In this document: positions 51,910 through 64,000 of the stretch, in pieces
How positions within the stretch are numbered: the first letter of the stretch is position 1
Layout: every line of letters begins with the position of its first letter
Origin: Mactromeris polynyma
Taxonomy: Eukaryota > Mollusca > Bivalvia > Venerida > Mactridae
Assembly (NCBI GenBank): GCA_032209605.1
Contig: JASFXZ010000001.1
Span: 26,850,619 to 26,914,618 of the forward strand
Reading direction: 5' to 3'
DNA: 64,000 bases
Program-made: the position numbers and the translations under genes
The notes under the pieces: generated by a model
What the model was told of the DNA's origin: nothing
Database searches by the model: none
Seen by the model: the letters and a program-made list of their open reading frames with translations, nothing else

Positions 51910-54170
51910 AAATGATGTAATGAAATGAATACCAATGAAACATTTAAGGTTTCATATAGTGAATTTCCTTATATAATAACTGTACATATGCAAAAATATC
52001 AATACACACATTTCATAGAACTTATTCTTAACCGTTTTCTCCTGATTAACGTGCCTGGGTGCATCGCATATTATGGGCTATTCTCCAATAGGCCTAAAAT
52101 TATTGTATTTCTGACAGTTAAACATGTCACAATTACCCACCGTCACCAAAACTTACATTAAAATGACGATCATTTTAGAATAAGTAAGTCAAATTGCGAC
52201 CTCAATGCGATCCTGTTCGATTTTATTTTCAGCAGACTAAGTATGCCGTTCTCCTGTAGACTCGATCTTCTAAGCAGAAAAGTCATGGCATTTTCATTAA
52301 CTACACAGTTTACGGACATATTTTTTGTTTTAAACATCTTTCACGCAAATTTGATTTTTTTTCAATGATACAAACATTATGAACCTTATAAATATGAAAA
52401 TATGATAGTTTTTACTAGGGTATAAGCATTTTGTACATTATTGCATTGTTTGAGTCAGGCATATGTCAAAAGCACAGTGCCCTTCGTCACATGAAAGTAT
52501 GAAATTATCTACAGTTGTAAAGTATATGAGAAAAACACATGAGTTTTCCTCAAAGAACAACTACTAGAATATTAACATGTAAATTTTGAACTGTGTTTTG
52601 CTAAAAAGTCTACAACTTTGTCTAAAAAAGCGCACAGTTTTGGTGTCCTTCAAATATTTGTCCATTCCGTAACGTTTACACATAAACAACTTTTTGTTCA
52701 CAACATAAGCATCTCACTGTGAGGACATATGTTGTATTATGACGTCAAAGTGTATCCGTTTTCTACGTCATACTTGTTTACAAGAATCTCAAGCCAGTCA
52801 TAAGTTTTCCAATCAAACGTCAGGTAAGAACCGTCTGTATATTTTCATAACGTCCCCTCCGTACGTCTCATAGGAAGTTAATGAAATGTTGTAACAAGTG
52901 ATTGTTAGCAGAAACATGCATATGGATACTATTCTCTGAAATATGACATGTGTTTTTGGACTATCGATATATGGCATGTCGCATATGTCATCGTAAAGGA
53001 AAAAATGTCACTTTCGTAACAGTCACTACCGTAACATTTATAAAGGTATACATAACGGAGGTGACAATTTTATAAGTTGCGTTGCTTTAAGTGATTATGT
53101 GGTCTGTTTTATCGATAAAGAACTACATGTATATTAAGATATATGCTTAAACTTCTTCTATTTAACGTGTTCTTGAAGTCTCCCCCGTAACACCACTTGT
53201 CATGTGCAGGACCCAATATTCAACAACTACAGTCTCAACAGCACCTACAGACCACTGTCTGCTACACCTCTTGCCACCTTGCCATGAACAAACAACTTTT
53301 GACCTAAACAGATACATTTTGGCTCTTTGGCCTTTTTCCAGGTGGTGTTATATTCGGTCATTCCTGTTCGTACAGCAGAAATACTGACATACTTAGCACA
53401 TATTATTAACTTTACTTCACAATATAGAATAATTATTTTGGTATGATATAATATTTTACATGTTCTTAGTTTATACATGCGCAGTACATTGAAACAATGA
53501 TCAAGATTTGGATTAGTGCATCAACTACACAACTCGCCATGAAAAAGGCAAATGTGACTGCTAAGGCGAATCCTACAGTTCCATATACGAGTGAGTGAGG
53601 AAGAAACTCATTCTCAATACCACACAAAAGCAGCCTACCAATTTGAACAAAATGTATGTGTTCTTGAACAATTGAGTATGCCACATTATGCGTCAGTAGG
53701 CATGTATGCACATCTAGCAGGGAGGCTTTTGCCGTACTTTCTGATCTGTTTCCTGCAAATATGAAGTTTAAAGCCGCTGCTTTTGATAAGTTTCTTAATA
53801 CTTGTACTGGTATGATGAATGAATTGCTGCAGAAGTGTACGTGATAACTTTTTTTTCACTGATGAGCTAACAAATGTGACATCACTGGGTCATGAAATAT
53901 CCTCAATGTATATTTGATTAACCAAATCAATCTACTACCAATAAGAAAATAACACCAAGAATGAATATACAACTTTGGATATTTTATTGCTCATAATATT
54001 ATAAAATATAATATAACAACTTTTCAATTACTTAAACATATTTTATTACAAATAACATTTGCATTTAAAAACATTTATACAGACAAATTCTTACAAGTAA
54101 TGACCAATTACTATACTAGACATGAATCTATCAATATAACAACACATGTGCAATGAATATCATGTTAAAA
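51910..54170. other. No supported gene
   Basis: TGACGTCA occurs at 52740, and a CAG/GTAAGA donor-like site follows at 52824. Minus-strand frame 53466-53711 has a hydrophobic run (GTVGFALAVTFAFFMASCVV) but no recognisable family. Confidence 0.3.
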
Positions 54171-54180
54171 TTATTTTTAA

Positions 54181-54540
54181 ATGGCCTCCCCATCTCCACT
54201 CACTGTGAGCCATCCCTATCTCCCTTTATTGAAATGATTTTACAATTTGTTTTTATTTATATACAAGAATAATTTCAAAACATGTATCCAATGCAACCTC
54301 TCTTAAGCAACAACCTCTCTTCAACAACAAAATCAACTTTTCCTATAGTAATAATTTCAGTGAAAATCTACTTCGGCCTCCCCATCTCCACTCACAGCCA
54401 TCCCTATCTCCCTTTACTGAAATGATTTTTAGAATTTGTTTTTATTTATATACAATAATAATTTCAAAACATGTATACAATGCAACCTCTCTTCAACAAC
54501 AAAATCAACTTTTCCTTTAGTAATAATTTACAATCAATTT
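54181..54540. repeat. Two-copy tandem duplication, about 190 bases
   Basis: A segment with GGCCTCCCCATCTCCACTCA and TGCAACCTCTCTT is present twice. The downstream AGAGGTTGTATTTCA near 54608 complements TGCAACCTCT, so the whole may be a MITE with an internal duplication. Confidence 0.7.
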
Positions 54541-55281
54541 AATATCTTTCTGTCAACAACCTCTGAACAGTAGCCAAAGTGTGTTTCTCCCAAAGTGTGT
54601 TGCTATGGAGAGGTTGTATTTCACAAACAATCACAAACTGGACATAAAACATTGTAATAGTACAGACAACAACAGTTAACAAACAGTACAAATTACAGAG
54701 AGAATAAAATGTTGTACATGTACTTTTCATACAGTCGCCTCATTATATTGAATTGAAATAATGTAGTAAATTTTGTTGTTCTACCTAACATATGTTTACA
54801 GATGGCGTTTTACTACGTTTTGAAACAAAGTTACATTTACAAATTTTACATACATGATACATGCACTATGCACAACAATATATCAAATGGAAACGCCTTA
54901 ATCAATAACTATAAACCAAACTCATTGTTCCGAATGTTCTGACTATTCCGAATGTGCAATCAATGGTTGCGAATTGAATCCATGGCCATGATGTTGCCCC
55001 GTGGACGCATGGTATCATGCATTACTATAAAGTATATATCTTCATATATATTATTAAAATACTGTTTAAGGAAAATATCAATCACTGTAAAGTAGACGGT
55101 TTTTCAAGGAGGTTGACCGAATATTCGAATACCAAAACTGGCATTTTGTTGACATCCCTCATTTTTAATAATATTAACTGTAATTTTGAGCCGTTATGCA
55201 TCCTTGAGTACATTAAAAAGAAATACCTACTAAAGAAGCAACATATTTTCACAACAAAAAAAAGTAATGACAGAAAACGGT

Positions 55282-55701
55282 AGGGCTGCGTATCAGTCCA
55301 TATCTATCGATACAATATTCCTATCATACAAAGTGATTGATATTCAATACATTTATATACGTTTTTCAAGTACGAAAAATAAAGGATAAAAGGAATTCTC
55401 AGGTGCAAACATTCACAGTGAAGTCATATCTAAAATTACCAGTCTTTGCTCACACATGAATCTTTATTTCTCCTCGCACTTTGGCCAAAGTTCAATACAA
55501 AATCAGGTACAAAGCGAATTGAGAATATTAGTAAGTTATATGTACTTTAATGGTTCTTATTGCTGACAAAACGTTTTAGGAAGAAAGTTCAGACATTTTT
55601 GCATTTTGATATTTGTCTAATATGGAAAAGTTTGATATGACACACTGATCGAACCTCAAATAGCGGTTTCTGATCAATATCGAGTTCCGGTATGCAGCCC
55701 T
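55282..55701. mobile_element. hAT-like MITE
   Basis: TAGGGCTGCGTA at the left pairs with TATGCAGCCCTA at the right. CAGGGCTGC-like ends are typical of hAT elements. No coding region is visible and no clear 8-base target duplication. Confidence 0.5.
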
Positions 55702-57424
55702 AGAATACAGTGGGATAAAAGTATAAACATGCTATGTCGCAGAACAATAGGCTAAACACATACAATAAGTTACTACATACAAACATGGTTACAACTGAAT
55801 AACATAAAATTCAAGATAAAAAATATATTTCAACATATTTTTTGGAGATATGATCACTTCAATAAAAATATATATCAAAATCTGAGTAAAAAACTTTTCT
55901 GCATTGTGTTCTGAATAAACACAAAAATTCTCGCACTATGTTTGATGGTAAGGATGATCAAGTTAATTATTACTGCCGTTATAATATTTAAAATCTATGA
56001 AAACAAATTTTCACACTATTAATTCTGACAGACCAATCATATCCGATGTTTGCAGGGAGCTAATTACAGGGATCGTGCCGGCAATTACGGCAATTACGGT
56101 GACTGTTTTTTTGTATTCTGGTGATCCAAATTCCCAACAAGCCTGTAATTTTTATTGATAGAAAACCGGTTTCAATCTAAATGTATCCACACGATTTACA
56201 CAAGAACTCCCAAAGAGCTGGCCAGGACCTAAAAAAGTATTTCACTAAAATCGGGTTTCACTGCATTTAAGAAAGTCATTGTTTGCTGCCTCACCAGCCT
56301 ACTGCATGAAGTTGGATCGGAAAGCATTTATTTTCTATAGATCCAGTATCTTGTGTAATTTATTGAAAAGTATTTCTCTAGATCAAGATTTTTCTCTTGC
56401 AGGCCTAAAATTTACTTGATGGCAACATTTTTGGCAGGTTGGAGGGGAGACAGCAAATACACTTAATTTGGACATAATGTTAAATCTTCATGACTTAAGG
56501 AGTCAGGTCAAATCAATACATAATATGTGCATGTTGTGGTAAGTTAAATATAGACTAACAGTTATAACACCATGTAAAACAAAAACTAGCACAAATGAGT
56601 TTATTTCTATCACCACAATGTGTGAATGGTTTCAACAATTTTCTCTGCATCCGCTTCAATCAAAATACTTCAATAGAACTGATCGATCATGTTAATGTCA
56701 CAAGAATGTTCCTGCAGGTTTGCATTTTTAGAATGCTCCATCATAGATCTCAATGCATTAATGTCACAAGAGTGTTTAGAAATGTTTCTTCAGGTTGGCG
56801 TTGTATAATGCTCCAATAGTTCATGTCAAATTTCACAACTTTTGGCAGATTTTAGTAACCTTCGAGTAAGTTTGTCTAATCTAATGTTCGCTGTACAAGA
56901 CTTGAAGTTTCTGAGACATCGGCTGAATGAGACACTACTACACATTATCCCAAACACACACATATATCTATACCAAACGTTCAAGGAGAATTTACAGATT
57001 CACTTCACAACTGCTTAGAGAAACTGTGGTTCTCCAACACGCAAGCTCAGTCTATCATCACCTCCACAATTCGTCTATTGTTCAGTGTCCTGAAATTATA
57101 ATAATCATTTATTATTTTTATTGAAATGACATTTAATTAGTAACAGCTCATCAAGTAAAATGCATAAATAGGTAATCAATACCAGGGAAAAATTTGAGAC
57201 AGACAAACATAGGACTAGGCCAATATACAACTCATAATAATGTCATCAGCTACAATATTTAGATTTTAGTTTTGCTAAAAATTGCAACATCTCAATAAAT
57301 TAAACAATGAAAATAGACAATAAACATATTCTTCAACACTGAAAATTGGATGTTTAATAAATTAGCTACCAGGGTATAAAATATGATGTCACAATATATG
57401 ATCTACCATGTATCTGTTGGCAAC

Positions 57425-57600
57425 TCAACAAAGGTTATCTCCCTCTCTCGAAAGTCCACTCCATCTCGACATCTTTGCAATGTTCTTCACCATCATTGTC
57501 AGCACACTCTTCACCATCAAGCTTTTTGTGAAACTATACCAAATTTTCAGATCAGCAATATTCGATGTTGCATACAATATGACTGAAAGACAAACGTGTG
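57425..57600 (-). repeat. Diverged flank copy of the 136-base array exon-like block
   Basis: The minus strand reads GATGGTGAAGAACATTGCAA then AGATGTCGAGATGGAGTGGA, matching the exon-like block of the neighbouring array and closest to the copy at 61,780-61,850. Two frames are open across it, and one ends at GGGAGATAACC. Coding status is undecided. Confidence 0.4.
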
Positions 57601-57685
57601 CGTGTACTTTACAGAAAACTGATTGGGAAACAAGGGGCAACCACATCATTCCAAACATATTCATTCAAAATCGTTTAATATAGAA

Positions 57686-57873
57686 TACAGTAAAACTTCA
57701 CTTAAAGACCACCTCAAAAATAAGGTCATCTCAAAATTAAGAACACAGTTTTCAGGTCCATTCTTTACTGTTTCGCTCATTATTCAGCATCAATATTAAG
57801 ACCACCTCAATATTAAGACCTGTTTTCAAGGGTCCAATTAGGATGGTCTCATCATTGAAGTTTTACTGTTAAT
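57686..57873. mobile_element. MITE with ACAGTAAAACTTCA ends
   Basis: TACAGTAAAACTTCACTTAA at the left pairs with TTGAAGTTTTACTGTTA at the right; the interior has GACCACCTCAATATTAAGAC repeats. Ends are related to those of the element at 13,963. Confidence 0.7.
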
Positions 57874-57944
57874 GCAAATAATTCATTCTACCAGATATTT
57901 AAGATGTGCATAACATGAATACTACATATTAAGGGTATTTAAAT

Positions 57945-60900
57945 AAGAAAATTGTACTCAACTTGTCTCGAAGGTCCTCTTGATCTTGACATCTTCGCCA
58001 ACTGCAGCCTGCAAGAAGAAAATAGAACAAACGAATTAGCATAACATGCATATTACAGTCATATTAAGGGTATTTAAATAAGAAAATTGTACTCAACTTT
58101 CTCGAAGGTCCTCTTCATCTTGACATCTTCGCCAACGTCTTCGCCAATGGCAGCCTGCAAGAAGAAAATAGAACAAACGAATTAGCATCACATACATATT
58201 ACAGTCATATTAAGGGCATTTAAATAAGAAAATTGTACTCAACTTTTCTCGAAGGTCCTCTTCATCTTGACATCTTCGCCAACTGAAGCCTGCAAGAAGA
58301 AAGTAGAACAAACGAATTAGCATAACATGCATAATACAGTCATATTAAGGGTATTTAAATAAGAAAATTGTACTCAACTTTTCTCGAAGGTCCTCTTCAT
58401 CTTGACATCTTCGCCAACTGCAGCCTGCAAGAAGAAAATAGAACAATTGAATTAGCATAACATGCATATTACAGTCATATTAAGGGTATTTAAATAAGAA
58501 AATTGTACTCAACTTTTCTTGAAGGTCCTCTTCATCTTGACATCTTCGCCAACTGCAGCCTGCAAGAAGAAAATAGAACAAACGAATTAGCATAACATGC
58601 ATATTACAGTCATATTAAGGGTATTTAAATAAGAAAATTGTACTCAACTTTTCTCGAAGGTCCTCTTCATCTTGACATCTTCGCCAACTCCAGCCTGCAA
58701 GAAGAAAATAGAACAAACGAATTAGCATAACATGCATATTACAGTCATATTAAGGGTATTTAAATAAGAAAATTGTACTCAACTTTTCTCGAAGGTCCTC
58801 TTCATCTTGACATCTTCGCCAACTCCAGCCTGCAAGAAGAAAATAGAACAAACGAATTAGCATAACATGCATATTACAGTCATATTAAGGGTATTTAAAT
58901 AAGAAAATTGTACTCAACTTTTCTCGAAGGTCCTCTTCATCTTGACATCTTCGCCAACTGCAGCCTGCAAGAAGAAAATAGAACAAACGAATTAGCATAA
59001 CATGCATATTACAGTCATATTAAGGGTATTTAAATAAGAAAATTGTACTCAACTTTTCTCGAAGGTCCTCTTGATCTTGACATCTTCGCCAACTGCAGCC
59101 TGCAAGAAGAAAATAGAACAAATGAATTAGCATAACATGCATATTACAGTCATATTAAGGGTATTTAAATAAGAAAATTGTACTCAACTTTCTCGAAGGT
59201 CCACTTCATCTTGACATCTTCGCCAACGTCTTCGCCAATGGCAGCCTGCAAGAAGAAAATAGAACAAACGAATTAGCATCACATACATATTACAGTCATA
59301 TTAAGGGCATTTAAATAAGAAAATTGTACTCAACTTTTCTCGAAGGTCCTCTTCATCTTGACATCTTCGCCAACTGAAGCCTGCAAGAAGAAAGTAGAAC
59401 AAACGAATTAGCATAACATGAATAATACAGTCATATTAAGGGTATTTAAATAAGAAAATTGTACTCAACTTTTCTCGAAGGTCCTCTTCATCTTGATATC
59501 TTCGCCAACTGCAGCCTGCAAGAAGAAAATAGAACAATTGAATTAGCATAACATGCATATTACAGTCATATTAAGGGTATTTAAATAAGAAAATTGTACT
59601 CAACTTTTCTTGAAGGTCCTCTTCATCTTGACATCTTCGCCAACTGCAGCCTTCAAGAAGAAAATAGAACAAACGAATTAGCATAACATGCATATTACAG
59701 TCATATTAAGGGCATTTAAATAAGAAAATTGTACTCAACTTTTCTCGAAGGTCCTCTTCATCTTGACATCTTCGCCAACTCCAGCCTGCAAGAAGAAAAT
59801 AGAACAAACGAATTAGCATAACATGCATATTACAGTCATATTAAGGGTATTTAAATAAGAAAATTGTACTCAACTTTTCTTGAAGGTCCTCTTCATCTTG
59901 ACATCTTCGCCAACTGCAGCCTGCAAGAAGAAAATAGAACAAATGAATTAGCATAACATGCATATTACAGTCATATTAAGGGTATTTAAATAAGAAAATT
60001 GTACTCAACTTTCTCGAAGGTCCTCTTCATCTTGACATCTTCGCCAACGTCTTCGCCAATGGCAGCCTGCAAGAAGAAAATAGAACAAACGAATTAGCAT
60101 CACATACATATTACAGTCATATTAAGGGCATTTAAATAAGAAAATTGTACTCAACTTTTCTCGAAGGTCCTCTTCATCTTGACATCTTCGCCAACTGAAG
60201 CCTGCAAGAAGAAAGTAGAACAAACGAATTAGCATAACATGCATAATACAGTCATATTAAGGGTATTTAAATAAGAAAATTGTACTCAACTTTTCTCGAA
60301 GGTCCTCTTCATCTTGACATCTTCGCCAACTGCAGCCTGCAAGAAGAAAATAGAACAATTGAATTAGCATAACTTGCATATTACAGTCATATTAAGGGTA
60401 TTTAAATAAGAAAATTGTACTCAACTTTTCTTGAAGGTCCTCTTCATCTTGACATCTTCGCCAACTCCAGCATGCAAGAAGAAAATAGAACAAACGAATT
60501 AGCATAACATGCATATTACAGTCATATTAAGGGTATTTAAATAAGAAAATTGTACTCAACTTTTCTCGAAGGTCCTCTTCATCTTGACATCTTCGCCAAC
60601 TGCAGCCTGCAAGAAGAAAATAGAACAAATGAATTAGCATAACATGCATATTACAGTCATATTAAGGGTATTTAAATAAGAAAATTGTACTCAACTTTCT
60701 CGAAGGTCCTCTTCATCTTGACATCTTCGCCAACGTCTTCGCCAATGGCAGCCTGCAAGAAGAAAATAGAACAAACGAATTAGCATCACATACATATTAC
60801 AGTCATATTAAGGGCATTTAAATAAGAAAATTGTACTCAACTTTTCTCGAAGGTCCTCTTCATCTTGACATCTTCGCCAACTGAAGCCTGCAAGAAGAAA

Positions 60901-61860
60901 GTAGAACAAACGAATTAGCATAACATGCATAATACAGTCATATTAAGGGTATTTAAATAAGAAAATTGTACTCAACTTTTCTCGAAGGTCCTCTTCATCT
61001 TGACATCTTCGCCAACTGCAGCCTGCAAGAAGAAAATAGAACAATTGAATTAGCATAACTTGCATATTACAGTCATATTAAGGGTATTTAAATAAGAAAA
61101 TTGTACTCAACTTTTCTCAAGGTCCTCTTCATCTTGACATCTTCGCCAACTGCAGCCTGCAAGAAGAAAAAAGAACAAACGAATTAGCATAACATGCATA
61201 TTACATATTAAGGGTATTTAAATAAGAAAATTGTACTCAACTTTTATCGAAGGTCCTCTTCATCTTGACATCTTCGCCAACTCCAGCCTGCAAGAAGAAA
61301 ATAGAACAAACGAATTAGCATAACATGCATATTACAGTCATATTAAGGGTATTTAAATAAGAAAATTGTACTCAACTTTTCTCGAAGGTCCTCTTCATCT
61401 TGACATCTTCGCCAACTGCAGCCTGCAAGAAGAAAATAGAACAAACGAATTAGCATAACATGCATATTCGGTCATATTAAGGGTATTTAAATAAGAAAAT
61501 TGTACTCAACTTTTCTCGAAGGTCCTCTTCATCTTGACATCTTCGCCAACTGCAGCCTGCAAGAAGAAAATAGAACAAACGAATTAGCATAACATGCATA
61601 TTACTGTCATATTAAGGGTATTTAAATAAGAAAATTGTACTCAACTTTTCTCAAGGTCCTCTTCATCTTGACATCTTCGCCAACTGCAGCCTGCAAGAAG
61701 AAAAAAGAACAAACGAATTAGCATAACATGCATATTACATATTAAGGGTATTTAAATAAGAAAATTGTACTCAACTTTTCTCGAAAGTCCTCTTCATCTT
61801 GACATCTTCACCAAGTTCTTCGCCATCATGCCAACTCCAGCCTTCGAGGAGAAAAAAGAA
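57945..61860 (-). repeat. Tandem array, about 136-base unit, 29 copies, with splice-like signals
   Basis: On the minus strand each unit has a CTAAT branch-like site, a pyrimidine tract TTCTATTTTCTTCTTGCAG, then an exon-like block GCTGCAGTTGGCGAAGATGT and AAGATGAAGAGGACCTTCGAG, then GTTGAG. Four units (near 58130, 59228, 60048, 60730) carry an extra 12 bases and are each followed by the same two variant units, which shows higher-order duplication of 5 to 8 unit blocks. Substitutions between copies are mostly amino-acid changing in the open frame, which argues against selection on a protein. Confidence 0.85.
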
Positions 61861-61971
61861 TGAACAAATTAGTATAACAAACATACTACATAGATAAAGG
61901 CCCGTACAAAACAAAACACATGAAACAGTTTATTGATTGTGCATTTTCACCTTATATAAAAAAGTCTGATA

Positions 61972-62040
61972 ACGCGATTGCGAGTGGTCTATAAGCATTC
62001 AACGATACAACGTTCTCCATCACTGAGATGAAGGCGGCTA
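61972..62040 (-). other. Exon-like duplicate 1 (FISVMENVVS)
   Basis: After a TTTGTAG acceptor the minus strand codes AFISVMENVVSLNAYRPLAI, then ends shortly at a TAA. Compared with the next copy, most differences are silent. Family not recognised. Confidence 0.4.
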
Positions 62041-62148
62041 CAAAAGAAAGAAACAGGATTAGACATATCAAACACATGGAACACACATAACACATGGAAC
62101 ACATAAACACACAAAATCATTAAACGAATATCAAAAAATACAATAAAG

Positions 62149-62216
62149 CGATTGCGAGCGGTCTATACGCATTCACCGATACAACGTTCTCCATCACCGA
62201 GATGAAGGCAGCTACA
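62149..62216 (-). other. Exon-like duplicate 2 (FISVMENVVS)
   Basis: Second copy after a TCTGTAG acceptor, coding AFISVMENVVSVNAYRPLAI. A GTATTT just after the shared block could be a donor. The pair may be duplicated alternative exons of a gene on the minus strand, or relics. Confidence 0.4.
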
Positions 62217-62281
62217 GAAAAAAAAAACACACAATGGTCACTCACACAGCTATCACTCTCACATAGTGGTTACTGGTATAT

Positions 62282-62607
62282 ATAGTTCCTACATCTACAA
62301 TATTTACCTCCCTTGTTCTTAACTGACAGCCATTTTGATAGACAAAACTGATAAGCCCTTATAGGAGTAATTTCAAAATATGTGATAATTGAGAAAATAC
62401 CAACAGAATTTGCATGTAACAACCACGTTTTCTTCAACTTACTGAGCCAAATGCCCACATGAGCATAATGAATAAGTTATGTTTTATTTATCGGATTAAT
62501 TTATCATCGTTTACATTATATTCCCCATAAACTATATGGAAATTTGCCTATCAAAATGGCCGACAATTCAGTACAAGGGAGGTAAATATTGTAGCTGTAG
62601 GAACTAT
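62282..62607. mobile_element. MITE family 1, copy B
   Basis: AGTTCCTACATCTACAATAT at the left pairs with ATATTGTAGCTGTAGGAACT at the right. The interior matches the copy at 13,491 closely, in the same orientation. Confidence 0.8.
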
Positions 62608-62619
62608 GCATTACTGCAA

Positions 62620-64000
62620 TATTAATTAACAGGTGCATAGAGTAATGATGTGGTGATAACTTTGAGTTTCTACACAGATATAAAGTATAAACAAGCTGCC
62701 ATTTAGAATTTCAAACACCATGCACAGCACATGGTGTGCAATCATTATAAACTATAATCAACTAGCAATGCACGACTCAATCTCAACCCGACCACAGAAA
62801 GTATTGCAACAATACATAAGTGATATGGACCTTCCAAAACTCTAAACAAAGTATTTAAGAATAAAAGCGTACAGCATAATTTTTTTTAGAAAACTTGTAA
62901 GACAAAACAGCCCTGCGTTCAGTAAAGGTATTTGAGGCTATCATTTTGTAACGTTTTCCACATTGGCAGGCAATGTGATAACGTGGAAATATGACCCTGT
63001 TACATATAAATGATCATTTTGACATTTAAAATATCCTAAGTAGAAGAATTAATTCCGGCTTAAAATATAACTGTTGACTGGTGTAATGAATAAAATTATG
63101 ACCGGTCAATAGGCGCTACATTCTCCGTACTTTTTTAATATTTGGCAATTAAATAAAACGCACTGATTTTCTCTTTGTATAACTTGCATAAAAATGCTAA
63201 CTCCACAATACATTGCCTATATCCACCATCATCAGCCATTTTATGATAAAGCAACTATACAATACATTGACTATGTCCGATATCATCGGACATTCTATGA
63301 TAAAACAACTCCACACTACATTGCCTATGTGTGTTTTGGGAAGCAAACAATCTCTATGACAAAACAACTACAAATACAGCCACTTCAAAGAGAAAAATAC
63401 AAATAGACTAATTGCAAATTCCTCATCTGTAACACAACACACAATCCATAATTGAATAAGTAGAATATCCTTAAGTCCAATCACAAATTATCCAAGTGTG
63501 CAAGTCCTGCTTGTCAACAACAACTAATGGTTTCCCACCAAAATTTTCCCACCAAAATTTTAACAAATCTGATAGGATGAACCAATTCTGTCAACCAATG
63601 AATGAGTGAGTAACAAATATGAGTGAACAAAGCAACTCAGCAGGCCAATACAAAAACATGCTGAAATTGATCACTCAATACACACCTGAAACAGTTTTAT
63701 ATCAAAGCACTGTGAGCACTGAAGCCCTCGGGCTGTCAATAGCTGGACTGTGGATTTGTTTACTTGGTATAGATCTAGTGACTTGTTTGTATACAAATTA
63801 TCACATTATCTTCTGTATAACTCAAATTCTCCATTTTTTTCATTATCAGATTTACCTAAATATCGATTATAGGGGTGTTGTATGTAACTATTCATCCGTT
63901 CATAATTGAACATATGATTAAAACAATGTTACCCACCCTATACCCAATATACTGGATAAATCGATAATGAAAGCCTTATCGAATTGGGTTTATACTTCCA
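62620..64000. other. No supported gene
   Basis: A diverged 57-66 base repeat (ACATTGCCTATGT core) occurs three times at 63195-63335. The plus-strand frame 63619-63909 is 96 codons with one hydrophobic run, but nothing links it to a family. Confidence 0.4.

Noticed and set aside
53466..53711. Hydrophobic minus-strand frame resembling a membrane protein
   Set aside because: No family match, no clear splice borders, and short.
57945..61860. The 136-base array as a real tandem-exon coding gene
   Set aside because: Block lengths leave inconsistent phase and the copy differences are mostly amino-acid changing; kept only as a splicing curiosity.

Overview
This window is AT-rich, intron-rich eukaryotic DNA from an invertebrate animal. 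A bivalve-type mollusc is my best guess. The guess rests on the dense minisatellites, the many short inverted-repeat elements, tRNA-like SINE pieces, a Tc1-type element, a KDZ-like transposase relic and a large metazoan SEA/EGF gene. No diagnostic species marker is visible, so the organism is an inference.

Positions 1-26,379 (minus strand, read right to left) hold one large gene whose 38 exons I could join with consistent reading phase. It starts with a short basic cytoplasmic tail and one membrane anchor (type II topology). A 21-base microexon follows, then five SEA domains, then at least 19 EGF-like domains, one per exon. It runs off the left edge, so the C-terminus is missing. The visible part codes about 1606 residues. 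Every SEA module is built from the same exon set (about 113 + 68 + a variable exon; phases 1-0, 0-2, 2-1), and every EGF exon is phase 1-1. The array therefore looks like repeated duplication of symmetric modules. Two extra exons fall inside SEA domains: a 72-base 2-2 exon in SEA1, and a candidate 303-base 0-0 cysteine-rich exon in SEA3. Introns carry minisatellites and MITEs. In two places the tandem repeat contains copies of an exon end together with its splice donor.

Positions 26,600-27,280, just upstream of the first coding exon, hold 20 exact-period 33-base repeats, each with a CACGTG E-box. From 27.3 to 46.8 kb there is mostly gene-poor DNA with a few repeats and one dead Tc1-type transposase (40.0-41.1 kb) with DD35E spacing.

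Positions 46.8-51.5 kb (minus) hold a decayed, partly spliced gene resembling KDZ-type transposases: a CDGT motif, a DHGHCYGFH motif and an ICEQ motif, broken by frameshifts and stops. Its 3' end overlaps a 240-base foldback.

Positions 52-57 kb are repeats and small inverted-repeat elements. From 57.9 to 61.9 kb there is a 29-unit array, each unit about 136 bases, in which every unit has a strong minus-strand splice acceptor in front of an exon-like block. Two diverged exon-like units and a second copy of a MITE already seen at 13.5 kb follow. The last 1.4 kb shows nothing firm.
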